Positions 28,352 through 37,924 of a DNA stretch of 37,949 bases are shown one piece after another. The DNA is from a virus. Position numbers and translations under genes: made by a program. The notes beneath the pieces were generated by a model. It was given only the letters and a program-made list of their open reading frames with translations, was not told the DNA's origin and made no database searches. How positions within the stretch are numbered: the first letter of the stretch is position 1; each line of letters starts with the position of its first letter. The stretch covers positions 1 to 37,949 of the IMG/VR virus record IMGVR_UViG_3300026519_000028; one strand, 5' to 3'.

Positions 28352-31300
28352 ATGAGCAATTTGGTGGTCGAACTGCTGCTCAAAGCGAAGGATCTGTTGT
28401 CGGGTACCGTCAAGGGCAGTACTGCCGCGGTAGAGAAGTTCGACGCCAGTACCCGTGACGCGGTGAAGGGTGCGGACGCATTCGGCGCGGCCGGAAAAAA
28501 AGCGGGCGAGGATGCACAGCAGGGCATGTCGCTGGCCGCGCGTGAGGCCGCCGACCTGCAAACAGAACTGGCCCGTCTCAGTAGCCAGCAGCAGCTGGTC
28601 GAGAAATTCACGCGACTGAAGACCGAGGCCGCGGCAACCGCCAAACAATTAGCCGCATCAAAGGCAAGAACCGCCGAGCTGGCGGTGGCGATGAAGGCCA
28701 GCGATAAGCCTGCGCGGAAGATGGCCACGGAATTCGAGCGCGCCAGAAAGGCCAGCCGGGATCTGGCCGCGCGTCAACGCCAGCAGGCTGTGACCCTGCA
28801 GCAGTTGCGCGGTGAGCTGGCCGATACCGGCGTCAGTACAAAAAAACTCAGTGACCACAGCCGCGATCTGAAAAACAGTATCCAGTCCGCCACAGCCCGG
28901 CTCGATAAGCTGGCCGGTGAAATCGATCGCGCCGGCAAGCAAAGCAAAAAATCCGCTGGAAATGTCAAGGCGTTTGGTGATGAGACCGAAGCCGCTGGCG
29001 ACAAAACCCGGTCGCTGAATGAGTCGCTGAAAAGCGGCGTGCAGCGCGTACTGGCCTACGGCGCGGCTTTTATCGGCCTGAACAAGCTGCGCCAGGGTTT
29101 GTCGGCCATTCTCGATACCGGTGGCCGGTTTGAGCGGCTGAATGTCCAGCTACAGGCAGTGATGGGGTCAGTCGCGGAGGGTGAATCTGCGTTTGCCTGG
29201 ATCAAGCAGTTCACCAAGGATACACCGTACCAGCTCGACCAGGTCAGTGAGGCGTTCATAAAATTGAAGGCGTTTGGCCTGGACCCGATGGACGGCACCA
29301 TGCAGGCCATCGTCGATCAGTCCGCCAAGCTCGGCGGTAGTCAGGAGACGCTGAACGGCATCATCCTCGCCGTGGGTCAGGCCTGGGCAAAACAAAAGCT
29401 TCAGGGCGAGGAGATCCTGCAGCTGGTCGAGCGTGGTGTGCCGGTGTGGGATTTGCTGGCTGAGGTAACCGGCCGCAATACCGCCGAGCTGCAAAAAATG
29501 AGCGCGGCCGGAAAACTTGGGCGCGTCGAGATTGCGCTGTTGATCGACGCTATCGGTCAGTCTTCACGCGGCGCAGCGGCGGAAACCATGACCACCTGGG
29601 GTGGACTGGTATCCAACCTCAAGGACCAATGGACGGCATTCCTCGACAGTATTGCCAGCTCCGGGACATTGGATTATTTCAAGCAGCAGATCATTGAGGC
29701 CGGCGCGGCGGCGAAGCGGCTGGCGGCCGATGGCAGCCTGAAGCGATATGCGCAGAACATTTCAGACGCCATAACCACCACGGCACAGGTGATAAAGACC
29801 AGTATCGCTGTGGTGGCGAAATACAGTGATGCCCTGCTGGCGCTGGGCAAGGCATTCGCTGTCATCAAGGCCGCCCAGGCCGCCGGTGCGGTGGTTCGTT
29901 TCGGCGCGGCGATGGCGGGCAGCGTGGCCAGCGTCACCGGGTTCGGCAAGGCCACCACACAGGCAGCAGGAAAGGTTAAAACCCTGGGCGCGGCCATCAA
30001 GCGTATTCCGACCTCCATCAAGATCGGTGTCGCGCTGGTGGCCTTCGATGTAGCGGTCAAGTCGGCGCGTTTCCTTGGCGAGGCGGTCGCCAAGCTGACG
30101 CAGGACCAGGACGCCCTGCGGGAGGCTCAGGAGCGTTACAACAAGGCGGCCTATGACGGCATTATTTCCGGCCAGAATCTGGCCGCCGCTAATTATCAGT
30201 ACCGGGACACCGTGATCCAGACTGCAGAGGCAGTGGCCAGGATGACGGAAGCCGAGCGGACGTCCTATACCGAGCGCCTGCAAGGGCTGGCGGATTACGA
30301 ACGCGCGCAATTGCGCATTGCGCTGAATGAGCAGCTGCTGGGTGAGGACACGACCAAACGGCAGCAGGCGCTGGGCCAGTCCCTGCAGGCGGTGCGCGCG
30401 GGTTTCGAGGCCATCGAGCAGGGTGCGTCTATTGCGGCGGAGGCGGTGCGTACTGGCCTGTCGCCGGCGGCGCAGTTATTGGTAGCCGAGTTTGACAAGC
30501 TCGTTGGCAAGGGTGGCGAGGTCAAGTCTGTGCTGGCTACTTTGTTCAAGGATTTTGACCCCACCTCCATCGAGTCTGTGCGCACCTACGGTGAGGCGCT
30601 GCTGAAACTAGCCGATGACGGCCGGGTTACCGCGGACGTCATCACCAACCAGCTGGCCGCCTCGCTGGAAAATCTCTCCGGGCAGGATCTGATCAAGTTC
30701 CAGGTCACCGCCGAGGCGGCGTTTGGCGGTGTCAGCGAACAGGCGGGTGAACTGGCCAGCCTGCTGGATGGCTCGCTGTCAGCGGCACTGAAGCGGCTTG
30801 GCGTTGACGTAAACGAGTTGGAGACCGGGATTACCACGGCTGGCCAGGACATTCTCGACACGTTTACGGCCATCGCCGGTAATGCGCAGGCAAGCAGCAA
30901 GCAGATTGGCGCGGCGTTTGAGGCGGCTTTGCAGAAGCTGTCAACAAAAGAAGAGCTGATAGCGCTACAGGCATCCCTAAAAGCTGCATTTGATTCCGGG
31001 CGGATATCTGCCAAGGCCGCGTTGCCTGCAATGGCCGCGGTGGAAAAAAAGATGGCCGAGGTCGCTGGCAGCGCAGGAAAAGCGTCCGCCGAGTTTGATC
31101 GCCAGAAACAGGCGGTACAAGAATTGAAGGCAGAACTGGAGGGGCTAAAAAACGGCCAGGATGACGTTACTGATACGTCCGCAGATTCAGCGGCCGCCGC
31201 CAACGAGGCGGCGAGCGCGTGGTTTGCCTTTTGGAAGAATCTTCAGGCGTCGTTCTACGATATGTCGGATGCCGTTGGCGAAGCCTACGACCGTATTCTG

Positions 31301-31945
31301 GAAAAATCTGCGTTGATGAATGATTCAATGTCCAACTTCTATGCGGACCTGAGTCGGCAGACGGAGCAGCTGACCCGTGACTACGAAGCTCAGGCCGGTG
31401 CCTACGACACGATGATGGAGCGCGTGCAAAGCGGCACGCTTAGCGTTTATGAGCTAAACAATGCGGCGTTGACGGCGGCCGGCGGCTTTACCCTGCTGGG
31501 AGATAACCAGCTGGTCGATCTGCGCGCCGCCATCGATGACGCGCAGAAAAAGATCGACCGCCTGGAGGAGTCCGGGCAGCGGACGTTGGATGCTCTGCAG
31601 GACAAGCTGGACAGATTACAGGGCAACGAGGCAGCCATTCAGCAGCGGGATTATGAGCGCCAGAAGGCCGATCTCGAATCCCAGCTGCAACTGGCGCGGA
31701 AATATGGGTCGCGTGATGCTGTTGCTGATTTGCAGCGGGCCCTGCAGTTGCTGACGCAGATCAATAGCGAGGAGACCCGCCGTCGCCTGGAGCGAGACAG
31801 AAGCAGGGAGACGGCGCGGCGCCCTGACCGCGCGCCGACGGCTACCCGCGATGTGTCCATTACGGTCAATGGCGTTACTGATCCCGAGGCCGTGGCGCGC
31901 AGGATCAGGCCGTATCTGGCAAAAATCGACAGGTTGAGGGCTTGA
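28352..31945 (+). CDS. Tail tape measure protein
   Basis: 1,197 residues, the longest or second longest gene of the phage. The N-terminal quarter is coiled coil (KTEAAATAKQLAASKARTAE). Residues about 230-450 match the tape-measure N-terminal domain (GGRFERLNVQLQAVMGSVAE, FGLDPMDGTMQAIVDQSAKLGG, LNGIILAVGQAWAKQKLQGEE, GVPVWDLLAEVTG). Hydrophobic stretches near 500-570 may insert in the membrane on DNA entry, and the C-terminus is coiled coil again (EDQLRGNEAAIQQRDYERQ-like). It sets tail length; at about 0.15 nm per residue a tail of some 180 nm is expected. Confidence 0.93.
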   Translation: MSNLVVELLLKAKDLLSGTVKGSTAAVEKFDASTRDAVKGADAFGAAGKKAGEDAQQGMSLAAREAADLQTELARLSSQQQLVEKFTRLKTEAAATAKQLAASKARTAELAVAMKASDKPARKMATEFERARKASRDLAARQRQQAVTLQQLRGELADTGVSTKKLSDHSRDLKNSIQSATARLDKLAGEIDRAGKQSKKSAGNVKAFGDETEAAGDKTRSLNESLKSGVQRVLAYGAAFIGLNKLRQGLSAILDTGGRFERLNVQLQAVMGSVAEGESAFAWIKQFTKDTPYQLDQVSEAFIKLKAFGLDPMDGTMQAIVDQSAKLGGSQETLNGIILAVGQAWAKQKLQGEEILQLVERGVPVWDLLAEVTGRNTAELQKMSAAGKLGRVEIALLIDAIGQSSRGAAAETMTTWGGLVSNLKDQWTAFLDSIASSGTLDYFKQQIIEAGAAAKRLAADGSLKRYAQNISDAITTTAQVIKTSIAVVAKYSDALLALGKAFAVIKAAQAAGAVVRFGAAMAGSVASVTGFGKATTQAAGKVKTLGAAIKRIPTSIKIGVALVAFDVAVKSARFLGEAVAKLTQDQDALREAQERYNKAAYDGIISGQNLAAANYQYRDTVIQTAEAVARMTEAERTSYTERLQGLADYERAQLRIALNEQLLGEDTTKRQQALGQSLQAVRAGFEAIEQGASIAAEAVRTGLSPAAQLLVAEFDKLVGKGGEVKSVLATLFKDFDPTSIESVRTYGEALLKLADDGRVTADVITNQLAASLENLSGQDLIKFQVTAEAAFGGVSEQAGELASLLDGSLSAALKRLGVDVNELETGITTAGQDILDTFTAIAGNAQASSKQIGAAFEAALQKLSTKEELIALQASLKAAFDSGRISAKAALPAMAAVEKKMAEVAGSAGKASAEFDRQKQAVQELKAELEGLKNGQDDVTDTSADSAAAANEAASAWFAFWKNLQASFYDMSDAVGEAYDRILEKSALMNDSMSNFYADLSRQTEQLTRDYEAQAGAYDTMMERVQSGTLSVYELNNAALTAAGGFTLLGDNQLVDLRAAIDDAQKKIDRLEESGQRTLDALQDKLDRLQGNEAAIQQRDYERQKADLESQLQLARKYGSRDAVADLQRALQLLTQINSEETRRRLERDRSRETARRPDRAPTATRDVSITVNGVTDPEAVARRIRPYLAKIDRLRA

Positions 31946-31946
31946 C

Positions 31947-34900
31947 ATGACAGGTGTGCAGCGATTTTTCGCCAATAATCGTAATGCGCTGCGGGAAGCT
32001 GTTCTGACCGCCAGTGGCGTTAAGTCGTCGTCGGCTATCTTTCGCCGCGCCGTCAACCGGACTGGCAACGGGACGGTGAATGTCACGGGCAATTACACCG
32101 GTATGAATGACGCCACTTTCGAAGTGGAAATCGTGAACGATGTCAGTGCCACGCCGCGCGTTAGCGCCCCCGTTTTCTCGGGTGTTGGCAATGGCGTGCT
32201 GTCCGGGCTGTCTGTTGCGTCCGGCACGGCGCCGGAGACATTCTCGGTACGGCTGGCCGATCTTGGCTCTGATACAACACAGGCTGTGATCGATGTGGCC
32301 AATGTGGTGCTGGCAGCAAAGGCGAGTGGGGCCGCTGGTAATGCGATCCGTATCGAGGTGGATGAATCCGGCGTGACGGCCGCCGACATGCCGTTTGCGA
32401 CATTGGACGACTGGTCGACAGGACAGCCCTATAAGGTATGCGCGCAGTGGGATTTTGGCGCCCAGCCGTTGAAGGCCGACGGCTGTCTGGAAGACTCCGC
32501 GCCACGCATCATGTTCGGCGCCGATCCGCAGGTATACCGGCAGTACAAGAAGTACGAGGAGAAGCAGTGGCGTTATTATTTGACGCCGGCCCTGGTGCGT
32601 GATGTGCCGGCCGGTACGATCGTTAAGTCGGTATCTGGCGCCAGGACCGTTACGGTAACGGACGGCGTGGCCACGGATGTGCACGCCAATATTGTCACAG
32701 TGTATGACCTGTTGGCGGCTGTCCGCGAAACCAGCACGCTGCTGGATGTCGTCGGCGTGGTGACCAATGATTGCCAGCCTAACGGGGCCGGGGTAACGGA
32801 TTTGCCATTGCAAACGGTGTCATATGTGTTGCCTGTCCAGGTGTCAGGCAGCTCCTATGCAGAGCGACTGGAGGCCCTGGCGGTAAGTCCCACTGCACCG
32901 ACGGAAGTGGTCAGGGTGACGTGTACCGACAACGATCAGATGGGCTATGAGAGATGGAAGGTCGTGGGTGATGTGTCTGGCCGGTTGGCTGATGCCGTTA
33001 CGGGCCTGGATTACGATGGCGGTGCGTTGTCCTTCCGCATTCCACGGCGCCAGCTAGAGTCGACACCGCGCGCTGATGTGTCGTGGTCATCGACGTACCA
33101 GCTGCGCACCAGCGGTCAGGAACCTCCGCCTCTGTGTGTGCGCAATTTCACGCTGGGTGCAAAGTCGTCGTCGAAGTCGATCACGTTCACCTATACCAGG
33201 CGCCCATCGTCGGATTGTGGGTGTGACAAGGCGGTCCCATCTGGAAAGTTGTCCGCTACGTGTTTGGGGTTAAACAAGGAGCTTGATATGGCAACACTTG
33301 ATCCCGCCTATGCGTCGAGATTGCAAGATCTCTACGACTGGCGAGCGTCATTCATGCAGAACAATACCTATATTTTCGGTCCTCGTGTCGATGGTGAAAC
33401 ATTGGACCGGCAGTTGGTTGATTCTGTGGTCAACATATTCGGTTACTGGCTCGAACAGTTTTATGCTAACCCGACAGCCCTCGCCAGTTGGGATGCCGAA
33501 TATGCAAAGATGAAGTCTGAACTGAGTGCGCTGGTTGGCGCGAAAAATCAAACGGTGCCTGGCTGGCAAGCGTCGACGACGTATACATCAGGCTGGATCA
33601 TGCCGACCGTAGCCGCAGATAACGGGCACGTTTATTTGCTGGTTGCTGGAGGTGGCGGGAATAGCGGTGCGACAGAGCCTGCGTGGCCGACAGATGGGTC
33701 GACGGTGACAGACGGGGCGTTGACCTGGCGTGACGCCGGGCCACGTTACAGTAGTGCCATTGCCGCGTTCGATCCTGGCACATCGTACAATCAATGGGCC
33801 GCCGGTGAGATGTTGGGCGCAGGTGTTTTGAGGCAGCCCACAACAACCAACGACAATGGTCATTATTATGTAACACCTATTGATATAGATATTGCAGTTA
33901 CTACAGGGGCTACGGAACCTGCATGGCCTACGAACGGAGGTACTGTCGTCGATGGCACTGTTACCTGGAAGGACCTCGGGTTTAGGGGCAAGAAATATTC
34001 TGCCGGCGATATCGTGCAGCCTACAACGGCCAATGGCCATGCATATATGGCATTGTCCTCCGGGGCGGCAGGGAACGAGGAACCAACTTGGCCGACTGAC
34101 GGCAGCAGTGTCCAGCCTGCATTCAGCGATGTGGCGTGGCAGGATCTTGGATTTATCCGCGACATTCGGATGGCCAATCAATCTGCCATCGATCTGTCGT
34201 CGTCGTCAGACATCTCCGAGTTCGTAACCCGGTACCAGGCAAAGATGGATGCGCTTGGCATCGATGTGGGCATTGTGCCGGGAAAATCTGACGGCTCCAA
34301 CACTGGCAGCGCTGCATGTTGGAGCGACCCAGGTGGCGATTATTGGTGGACATCTCCTGGCTATTTGCCGGCGTTTACCAATCGCATCTGGCACAGCGTG
34401 AGACGTAATAGCGATGGAGACATCGAATCCACCCAGGAATTTGCTCTCGCCATTGTCTGCGCGTGCCCTGACAAGCTGATGGAGGGCGACACAATCACTG
34501 TCTCGATCGATGATGTTACTGGGGTGGCGAAAACATATCAGATCGGCGATGAGTTCAAGGTGCCCGTGGTCAATGCGTCGCCGGTATATCTTGCCGGTGG
34601 TGTCGATGGTAACGATACTCATACATGGCTGGTGACCGGAAGTGTTTCCGGAAAGTTGCCTGATTATGCGGTGGTGAATGGCGCCGAGGTTCCGTATTCA
34701 GCAGGTGGGTTGGGGTTTACCATTTACCGCAAGGGTATGCCGTTTGCGCTGGGTGACCAGTGGACTTTCGCCGTTGAGGGGGGACAGTACCGATGGCGCA
34801 AAAATGACGGAGCATGGTCTACCCCTGCCGATATTCCTGCCGCTCCTGTTGGATTGTCGGATGGGCTGTCGGCTGAATTTACGCCTGGCGCCGCCCCGAG

Positions 34901-35618
34901 CTATGTTTCGGCTGACAGCTATCTGTTCGAGGTCAGGCAGCCGTATTCGCCGAACCACATACGCCAGCCTGGCAAGTATAGGTGGCGATGGAATGGGTCG
35001 GCGGCTTCCGTGACTGCCAATCTCGGTGCCACAAAGACGCTTGATTATATTGTGTTGGGGGCACATTCGCTGCCGGCCGGCGCTATGGTAACTGTAGAGG
35101 GTGGGCCTGACGGCGTGGCGTGGCCTGAGTCTGTGGCGATGACGTGGCGGGCAGGTGCCATGTCTGAGATGCTGGCAGTTCCGTGGAATGTCGCGTGGTT
35201 GCGGTTGTCAGTCTCTAATGCTACTGGTGGGGCTGTCGACTGGTGGTGGGCCGGCGAAGCGCTGACGACCGAATACAGTGCTGGCAGGCTGGTCATGCGG
35301 CGCAATTATTCCGTCACCCGTGGCGGTGGTGTGAATCCCAGTGCTCTGTATGCTGGCCGAGGCATGGGTGGCGAAGTTGCCTGGGAAACATTCCTTGGTC
35401 AGGTTGACCTGGATAATATTTTGCACATGGTCGACCATGTCAAGGAGCATGATGAGTCGATTATTCTGCTGCCTCACTTCAAACATCCGCAGGATGCGGC
35501 AGAAGTCCGTATTGCTGTCGATGATGTCGATATTGTCGATGACTATCAATTCCAGCCTGATGACGCGAGCAACAGACAATTGTCTATTTCCCTGCCCTTC
35601 GATGCGGTGATTGCATGA
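31947..35618 (+). CDS. Large tail-tip protein, possible fusion of two genes
   Basis: 1,223 residues, one base after the tape measure stop. The first about 445 residues are beta-rich with a Cys-containing end (SSDCGCDKAVPSGKLSATC). An internal in-frame ATG at 33288 (residue 448) has a perfect AAGGAG six bases upstream, which suggests that two genes became joined. The second part has three modules with the motif EPxWPT (residues 577, 657, 712) followed by VxDGxxxW, resembling small sugar-binding modules of tail proteins. The C-terminal part ends with LPHFKHPQDAAEVRIAVDDVD. It probably forms the tail tip. Confidence 0.75.
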   Translation: MTGVQRFFANNRNALREAVLTASGVKSSSAIFRRAVNRTGNGTVNVTGNYTGMNDATFEVEIVNDVSATPRVSAPVFSGVGNGVLSGLSVASGTAPETFSVRLADLGSDTTQAVIDVANVVLAAKASGAAGNAIRIEVDESGVTAADMPFATLDDWSTGQPYKVCAQWDFGAQPLKADGCLEDSAPRIMFGADPQVYRQYKKYEEKQWRYYLTPALVRDVPAGTIVKSVSGARTVTVTDGVATDVHANIVTVYDLLAAVRETSTLLDVVGVVTNDCQPNGAGVTDLPLQTVSYVLPVQVSGSSYAERLEALAVSPTAPTEVVRVTCTDNDQMGYERWKVVGDVSGRLADAVTGLDYDGGALSFRIPRRQLESTPRADVSWSSTYQLRTSGQEPPPLCVRNFTLGAKSSSKSITFTYTRRPSSDCGCDKAVPSGKLSATCLGLNKELDMATLDPAYASRLQDLYDWRASFMQNNTYIFGPRVDGETLDRQLVDSVVNIFGYWLEQFYANPTALASWDAEYAKMKSELSALVGAKNQTVPGWQASTTYTSGWIMPTVAADNGHVYLLVAGGGGNSGATEPAWPTDGSTVTDGALTWRDAGPRYSSAIAAFDPGTSYNQWAAGEMLGAGVLRQPTTTNDNGHYYVTPIDIDIAVTTGATEPAWPTNGGTVVDGTVTWKDLGFRGKKYSAGDIVQPTTANGHAYMALSSGAAGNEEPTWPTDGSSVQPAFSDVAWQDLGFIRDIRMANQSAIDLSSSSDISEFVTRYQAKMDALGIDVGIVPGKSDGSNTGSAACWSDPGGDYWWTSPGYLPAFTNRIWHSVRRNSDGDIESTQEFALAIVCACPDKLMEGDTITVSIDDVTGVAKTYQIGDEFKVPVVNASPVYLAGGVDGNDTHTWLVTGSVSGKLPDYAVVNGAEVPYSAGGLGFTIYRKGMPFALGDQWTFAVEGGQYRWRKNDGAWSTPADIPAAPVGLSDGLSAEFTPGAAPSYVSADSYLFEVRQPYSPNHIRQPGKYRWRWNGSAASVTANLGATKTLDYIVLGAHSLPAGAMVTVEGGPDGVAWPESVAMTWRAGAMSEMLAVPWNVAWLRLSVSNATGGAVDWWWAGEALTTEYSAGRLVMRRNYSVTRGGGVNPSALYAGRGMGGEVAWETFLGQVDLDNILHMVDHVKEHDESIILLPHFKHPQDAAEVRIAVDDVDIVDDYQFQPDDASNRQLSISLPFDAVIA
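33288..35618 (+). CDS. Possible separate product from an internal start in the tail-tip gene
   Basis: ATG 33288 is preceded by AAGGAG (33276-33281) and a six-base spacer, as good a start signal as any in the window. It would give 776 residues starting MATLDPAYASRLQDLYDW, with the three EPxWPT modules. It may be a relict of a once separate gene or a real second product. Sequence alone does not decide. Confidence 0.45.
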   Translation: MATLDPAYASRLQDLYDWRASFMQNNTYIFGPRVDGETLDRQLVDSVVNIFGYWLEQFYANPTALASWDAEYAKMKSELSALVGAKNQTVPGWQASTTYTSGWIMPTVAADNGHVYLLVAGGGGNSGATEPAWPTDGSTVTDGALTWRDAGPRYSSAIAAFDPGTSYNQWAAGEMLGAGVLRQPTTTNDNGHYYVTPIDIDIAVTTGATEPAWPTNGGTVVDGTVTWKDLGFRGKKYSAGDIVQPTTANGHAYMALSSGAAGNEEPTWPTDGSSVQPAFSDVAWQDLGFIRDIRMANQSAIDLSSSSDISEFVTRYQAKMDALGIDVGIVPGKSDGSNTGSAACWSDPGGDYWWTSPGYLPAFTNRIWHSVRRNSDGDIESTQEFALAIVCACPDKLMEGDTITVSIDDVTGVAKTYQIGDEFKVPVVNASPVYLAGGVDGNDTHTWLVTGSVSGKLPDYAVVNGAEVPYSAGGLGFTIYRKGMPFALGDQWTFAVEGGQYRWRKNDGAWSTPADIPAAPVGLSDGLSAEFTPGAAPSYVSADSYLFEVRQPYSPNHIRQPGKYRWRWNGSAASVTANLGATKTLDYIVLGAHSLPAGAMVTVEGGPDGVAWPESVAMTWRAGAMSEMLAVPWNVAWLRLSVSNATGGAVDWWWAGEALTTEYSAGRLVMRRNYSVTRGGGVNPSALYAGRGMGGEVAWETFLGQVDLDNILHMVDHVKEHDESIILLPHFKHPQDAAEVRIAVDDVDIVDDYQFQPDDASNRQLSISLPFDAVIA

Positions 35619-37219
35619 TCACCTGGTTACGGCTGGAGACGCAGCCGCCTTTGGAGTTCTATCGTGAGTCTCAATCTGCGGTCACCGCTGACCTGGCGTT
35701 CAGGCGTTTGATCAGCATCGGTAATGTGCGCCGGCCCTTGTCTGGCGGCGGCGGTGAAAACGCGAATACCACAGTTGTCCTTGATAATGGTGATGGCTCG
35801 CTGACGGAGTATTTCAGCCCTCCACCGTTGCGCCAAAAAGCCCGGTTGATTTCCAGCGTTGGAGACATATTTGAGGGCACCGTATCGGCCTGCGTGATAG
35901 GTAGTGATATCGAGGTCGAGCTGGAGGCTGGTGGGCCTATCCCGCTGTCTGATCGCATCCCGCTCAGAGAGACCACTGCATGGGGGAGTTACAAAAACAA
36001 GTCGACATTGCCTCTGGTATATGGTCGTGTGCCGGTCAGGCCGATCCCCTACGACAATAGTGCCACCCTGTTTGTCTGCGCCGATCATGTGTGCCAAGGC
36101 GTCGATGGCGTAACGGTCGACGGGGTTGACGTCATCGCGTACGAGTTCCGCAATGATGTGGATGATACCGGGCATGCTGTGGCTGTGGTCGAGCTGGCAG
36201 ACCCGTTACCTGTTGGGTCCGATTTGATCGTGGAGTTGCGCGGGCGCGTACATCCGGATACTGGTGAGTTGCTTACCAATCCGGCCTTTGTGCTGTGGGA
36301 TCTGATGGCAAACGTCGTCGGGCTGCCTGTGCAGATATCTGATCTTGATCAGTTCCGGACGGAAACGGCTACGCTGGGCATCGAGCTGGGCGGGATCATT
36401 GATAATGCCAGCCGTTCCATTCGGTCTCAGATTGATGAAATCTGCGCCAGCATTGGCGCTGTGTGGTCGGCCGCCATGCCTGGGATTGCCAGGCTTTATC
36501 CGCCGGCAGCATCGGTTGTTCGCGATCCTGATTTCGCTGTGTTTGACAGGATAACTGCCGGAGACGTGAAGGCTGTGTCCAGCCAGGGGCGCATCGTTAC
36601 AGTGTTGCGTGTGCTCTATGATTTTGATGGCAACAAGCCTCGCCGAGCTGTCCAGTTCGAAGCCCCTGATGCCAAGGAAGAATACGGCCATATTGACCGT
36701 GAAATCGAGGCACGATGGTTGCGGTCTCCACGTCAAGCCGCTGATTTGGGGGCGCGCATCCTTGCTTATCAATCACAGCCTGTTTGGGAGATCAGTTGGA
36801 GCGCTGACGGTGGCGACATTCCCCCTGGCGTGTATGTAGAGATCAGACATCCTCGGTCGCCTGTGCAAGGCAGCGTGCTGGTCATGGACTCCGACGTTAA
36901 CCTTGGAGCCGGCTCAATGATTGTCGCTGAGGCTCCGGCCGGAGCGCTAAGTGCGGTTGTAATGACGACCATTTCAACCGCGTTTGAGCCTGAATTGAGC
37001 TCCGGTGCGTCTGTGCTTTATCAGGCCGGCATTGCTACCTTCACCATCACTGATGACGACGGGCGGCCGCTTGTTGGCGCGCGTGTGACGATGGATGGCG
37101 TACAGACAAATACCACCGACAATAGTGGTCGGGTACAGTTTGAGGCCGATAGAGGGCGCCATCTCTTATATGTTGAGGCTAGTGGTTATCAGCCATTGGA
37201 GATAGAGGTGTCAATATGA
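35615..37219 (+). CDS. Tail-tip/baseplate hub-like protein with C-terminal Ig-like domain
   Basis: 534 residues, overlapping the previous stop as ATGA. The main part is mixed beta (AFRRLISIGNVRRPLSGG, LPLVYGRVPVRPIPYDN) as in tail hub proteins of B3/D3112-like phages. Residues about 470-534 form a carboxypeptidase-regulatory-like beta sandwich (DDDGRPLVGARVTMDGVQTN, YVEASGYQPLEIEV), a domain often used for surface adhesion. The two parts could act as hub and receptor contact. Confidence 0.75.
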   Translation: MITWLRLETQPPLEFYRESQSAVTADLAFRRLISIGNVRRPLSGGGGENANTTVVLDNGDGSLTEYFSPPPLRQKARLISSVGDIFEGTVSACVIGSDIEVELEAGGPIPLSDRIPLRETTAWGSYKNKSTLPLVYGRVPVRPIPYDNSATLFVCADHVCQGVDGVTVDGVDVIAYEFRNDVDDTGHAVAVVELADPLPVGSDLIVELRGRVHPDTGELLTNPAFVLWDLMANVVGLPVQISDLDQFRTETATLGIELGGIIDNASRSIRSQIDEICASIGAVWSAAMPGIARLYPPAASVVRDPDFAVFDRITAGDVKAVSSQGRIVTVLRVLYDFDGNKPRRAVQFEAPDAKEEYGHIDREIEARWLRSPRQAADLGARILAYQSQPVWEISWSADGGDIPPGVYVEIRHPRSPVQGSVLVMDSDVNLGAGSMIVAEAPAGALSAVVMTTISTAFEPELSSGASVLYQAGIATFTITDDDGRPLVGARVTMDGVQTNTTDNSGRVQFEADRGRHLLYVEASGYQPLEIEVSI

Positions 37220-37848
37220 TCCGCCGCCGATTCCCTGCTCGTTCAGCTGGCAGCTCTCCGCGCACCGATGCGATTGATATGCGGCTAAAACTTTCGCCCC
37301 AACCTGTCGCTGTGGCATGCCCACCTATCCCAGGCTGTTCGCCTGTCATTGTTGACCCGAATGACGGCTCAGACCCTGTCAGTGTGCCTGCTGGTGGATC
37401 ATATACGTGCCCTTCTGCCACTTCTCAGTATTGGCATGAGGATGCGCCATATTGGTTAAGCGCGTGTTCTGGATGTAGCAGTGGCGTGATATTGTCTGAG
37501 GTAGACATGTCCGGCAAGGTGGATACTCTCCAGCTCCCTGCTTATGACTCGTTTGCCGTTTTATGCGGTTTGGGCGGTGATCTAGATCCTGTAGCAACAC
37601 TGGCATTTGATGTGGATGCCTATTGGCAGGCGTCATCAGAAGGTACCAGCATTTCAAGCGGTGGATTCGCCGATCTTGGGTTGGGTAATGGACATGATTG
37701 GTCGCTGATTGTTATATGCTATGGGCAGTATCTGGTCGTGTCTTCCGCGTCTTCATGCGTGGCCCCCTTGCCGTTTGATTTCCAGCTTGAGGTTCGCGCT
37801 AGGCTGGATTCTACGTTATTGGGTACCTGCATCCTTACTGTTTTTTGA
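37216..37848 (+). CDS. Cysteine-rich tail protein, unknown
   Basis: 210 residues, overlapping the upstream stop as ATGA. It has a basic start (MIRRRFPARSAGSSPRTDAI) and a Cys-rich beta-strand body (VAVACPPIPGCSPVIVDPND, SACSGCSSG, SSASSCVAPL). It is the last gene of the rightward operon, seven bases before the R3 end site. A receptor-binding or tip-capping role is possible from position. No family was recognised. Confidence 0.65.
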   Translation: MIRRRFPARSAGSSPRTDAIDMRLKLSPQPVAVACPPIPGCSPVIVDPNDGSDPVSVPAGGSYTCPSATSQYWHEDAPYWLSACSGCSSGVILSEVDMSGKVDTLQLPAYDSFAVLCGLGGDLDPVATLAFDVDAYWQASSEGTSISSGGFADLGLGNGHDWSLIVICYGQYLVVSSASSCVAPLPFDFQLEVRARLDSTLLGTCILTVF

Positions 37849-37854
37849 ACCGTT

Positions 37855-37861
37855 TCTCAAA
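37855..37861 (-). repeat. End-binding site R3
   Basis: TCTCAAA, the reverse complement of the TTTGAGA core, inside AACCAGTTTGAGAAACGG on the minus strand. It is 35 bases from R2 and shares the CAGTTTGAGA part with L2. It begins 7 bases after the last gene. Confidence 0.55.
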
Positions 37862-37887
37862 CTGGTTGTTTATTGCTCTTTTATTTC

Positions 37888-37904
37888 TGTCTCAAATTGA
37901 CTGT
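37888..37904 (-). repeat. End-binding site R2
   Basis: The minus-strand sequence ACAGTCAATTTGAGACA matches L2 (229-245) at 16 of 17 positions. It lies 22 bases from the R1 core. It is a candidate site for the transposase DNA-binding domain at the right end. Confidence 0.75.
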
Positions 37905-37911
37905 AAATAAT

Positions 37912-37924
37912 TCTCAAAATGATC
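37912..37924 (-). repeat. Right terminal inverted repeat / end site R1
   Basis: The minus strand reads GATCATTTTGAGA, matching L1 (139-151) at 12 of 13 bases. The prophage ends here, within a few bases of 37916-37924. The remaining bases to 37949 are host DNA, too short to assign. Confidence 0.7.
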
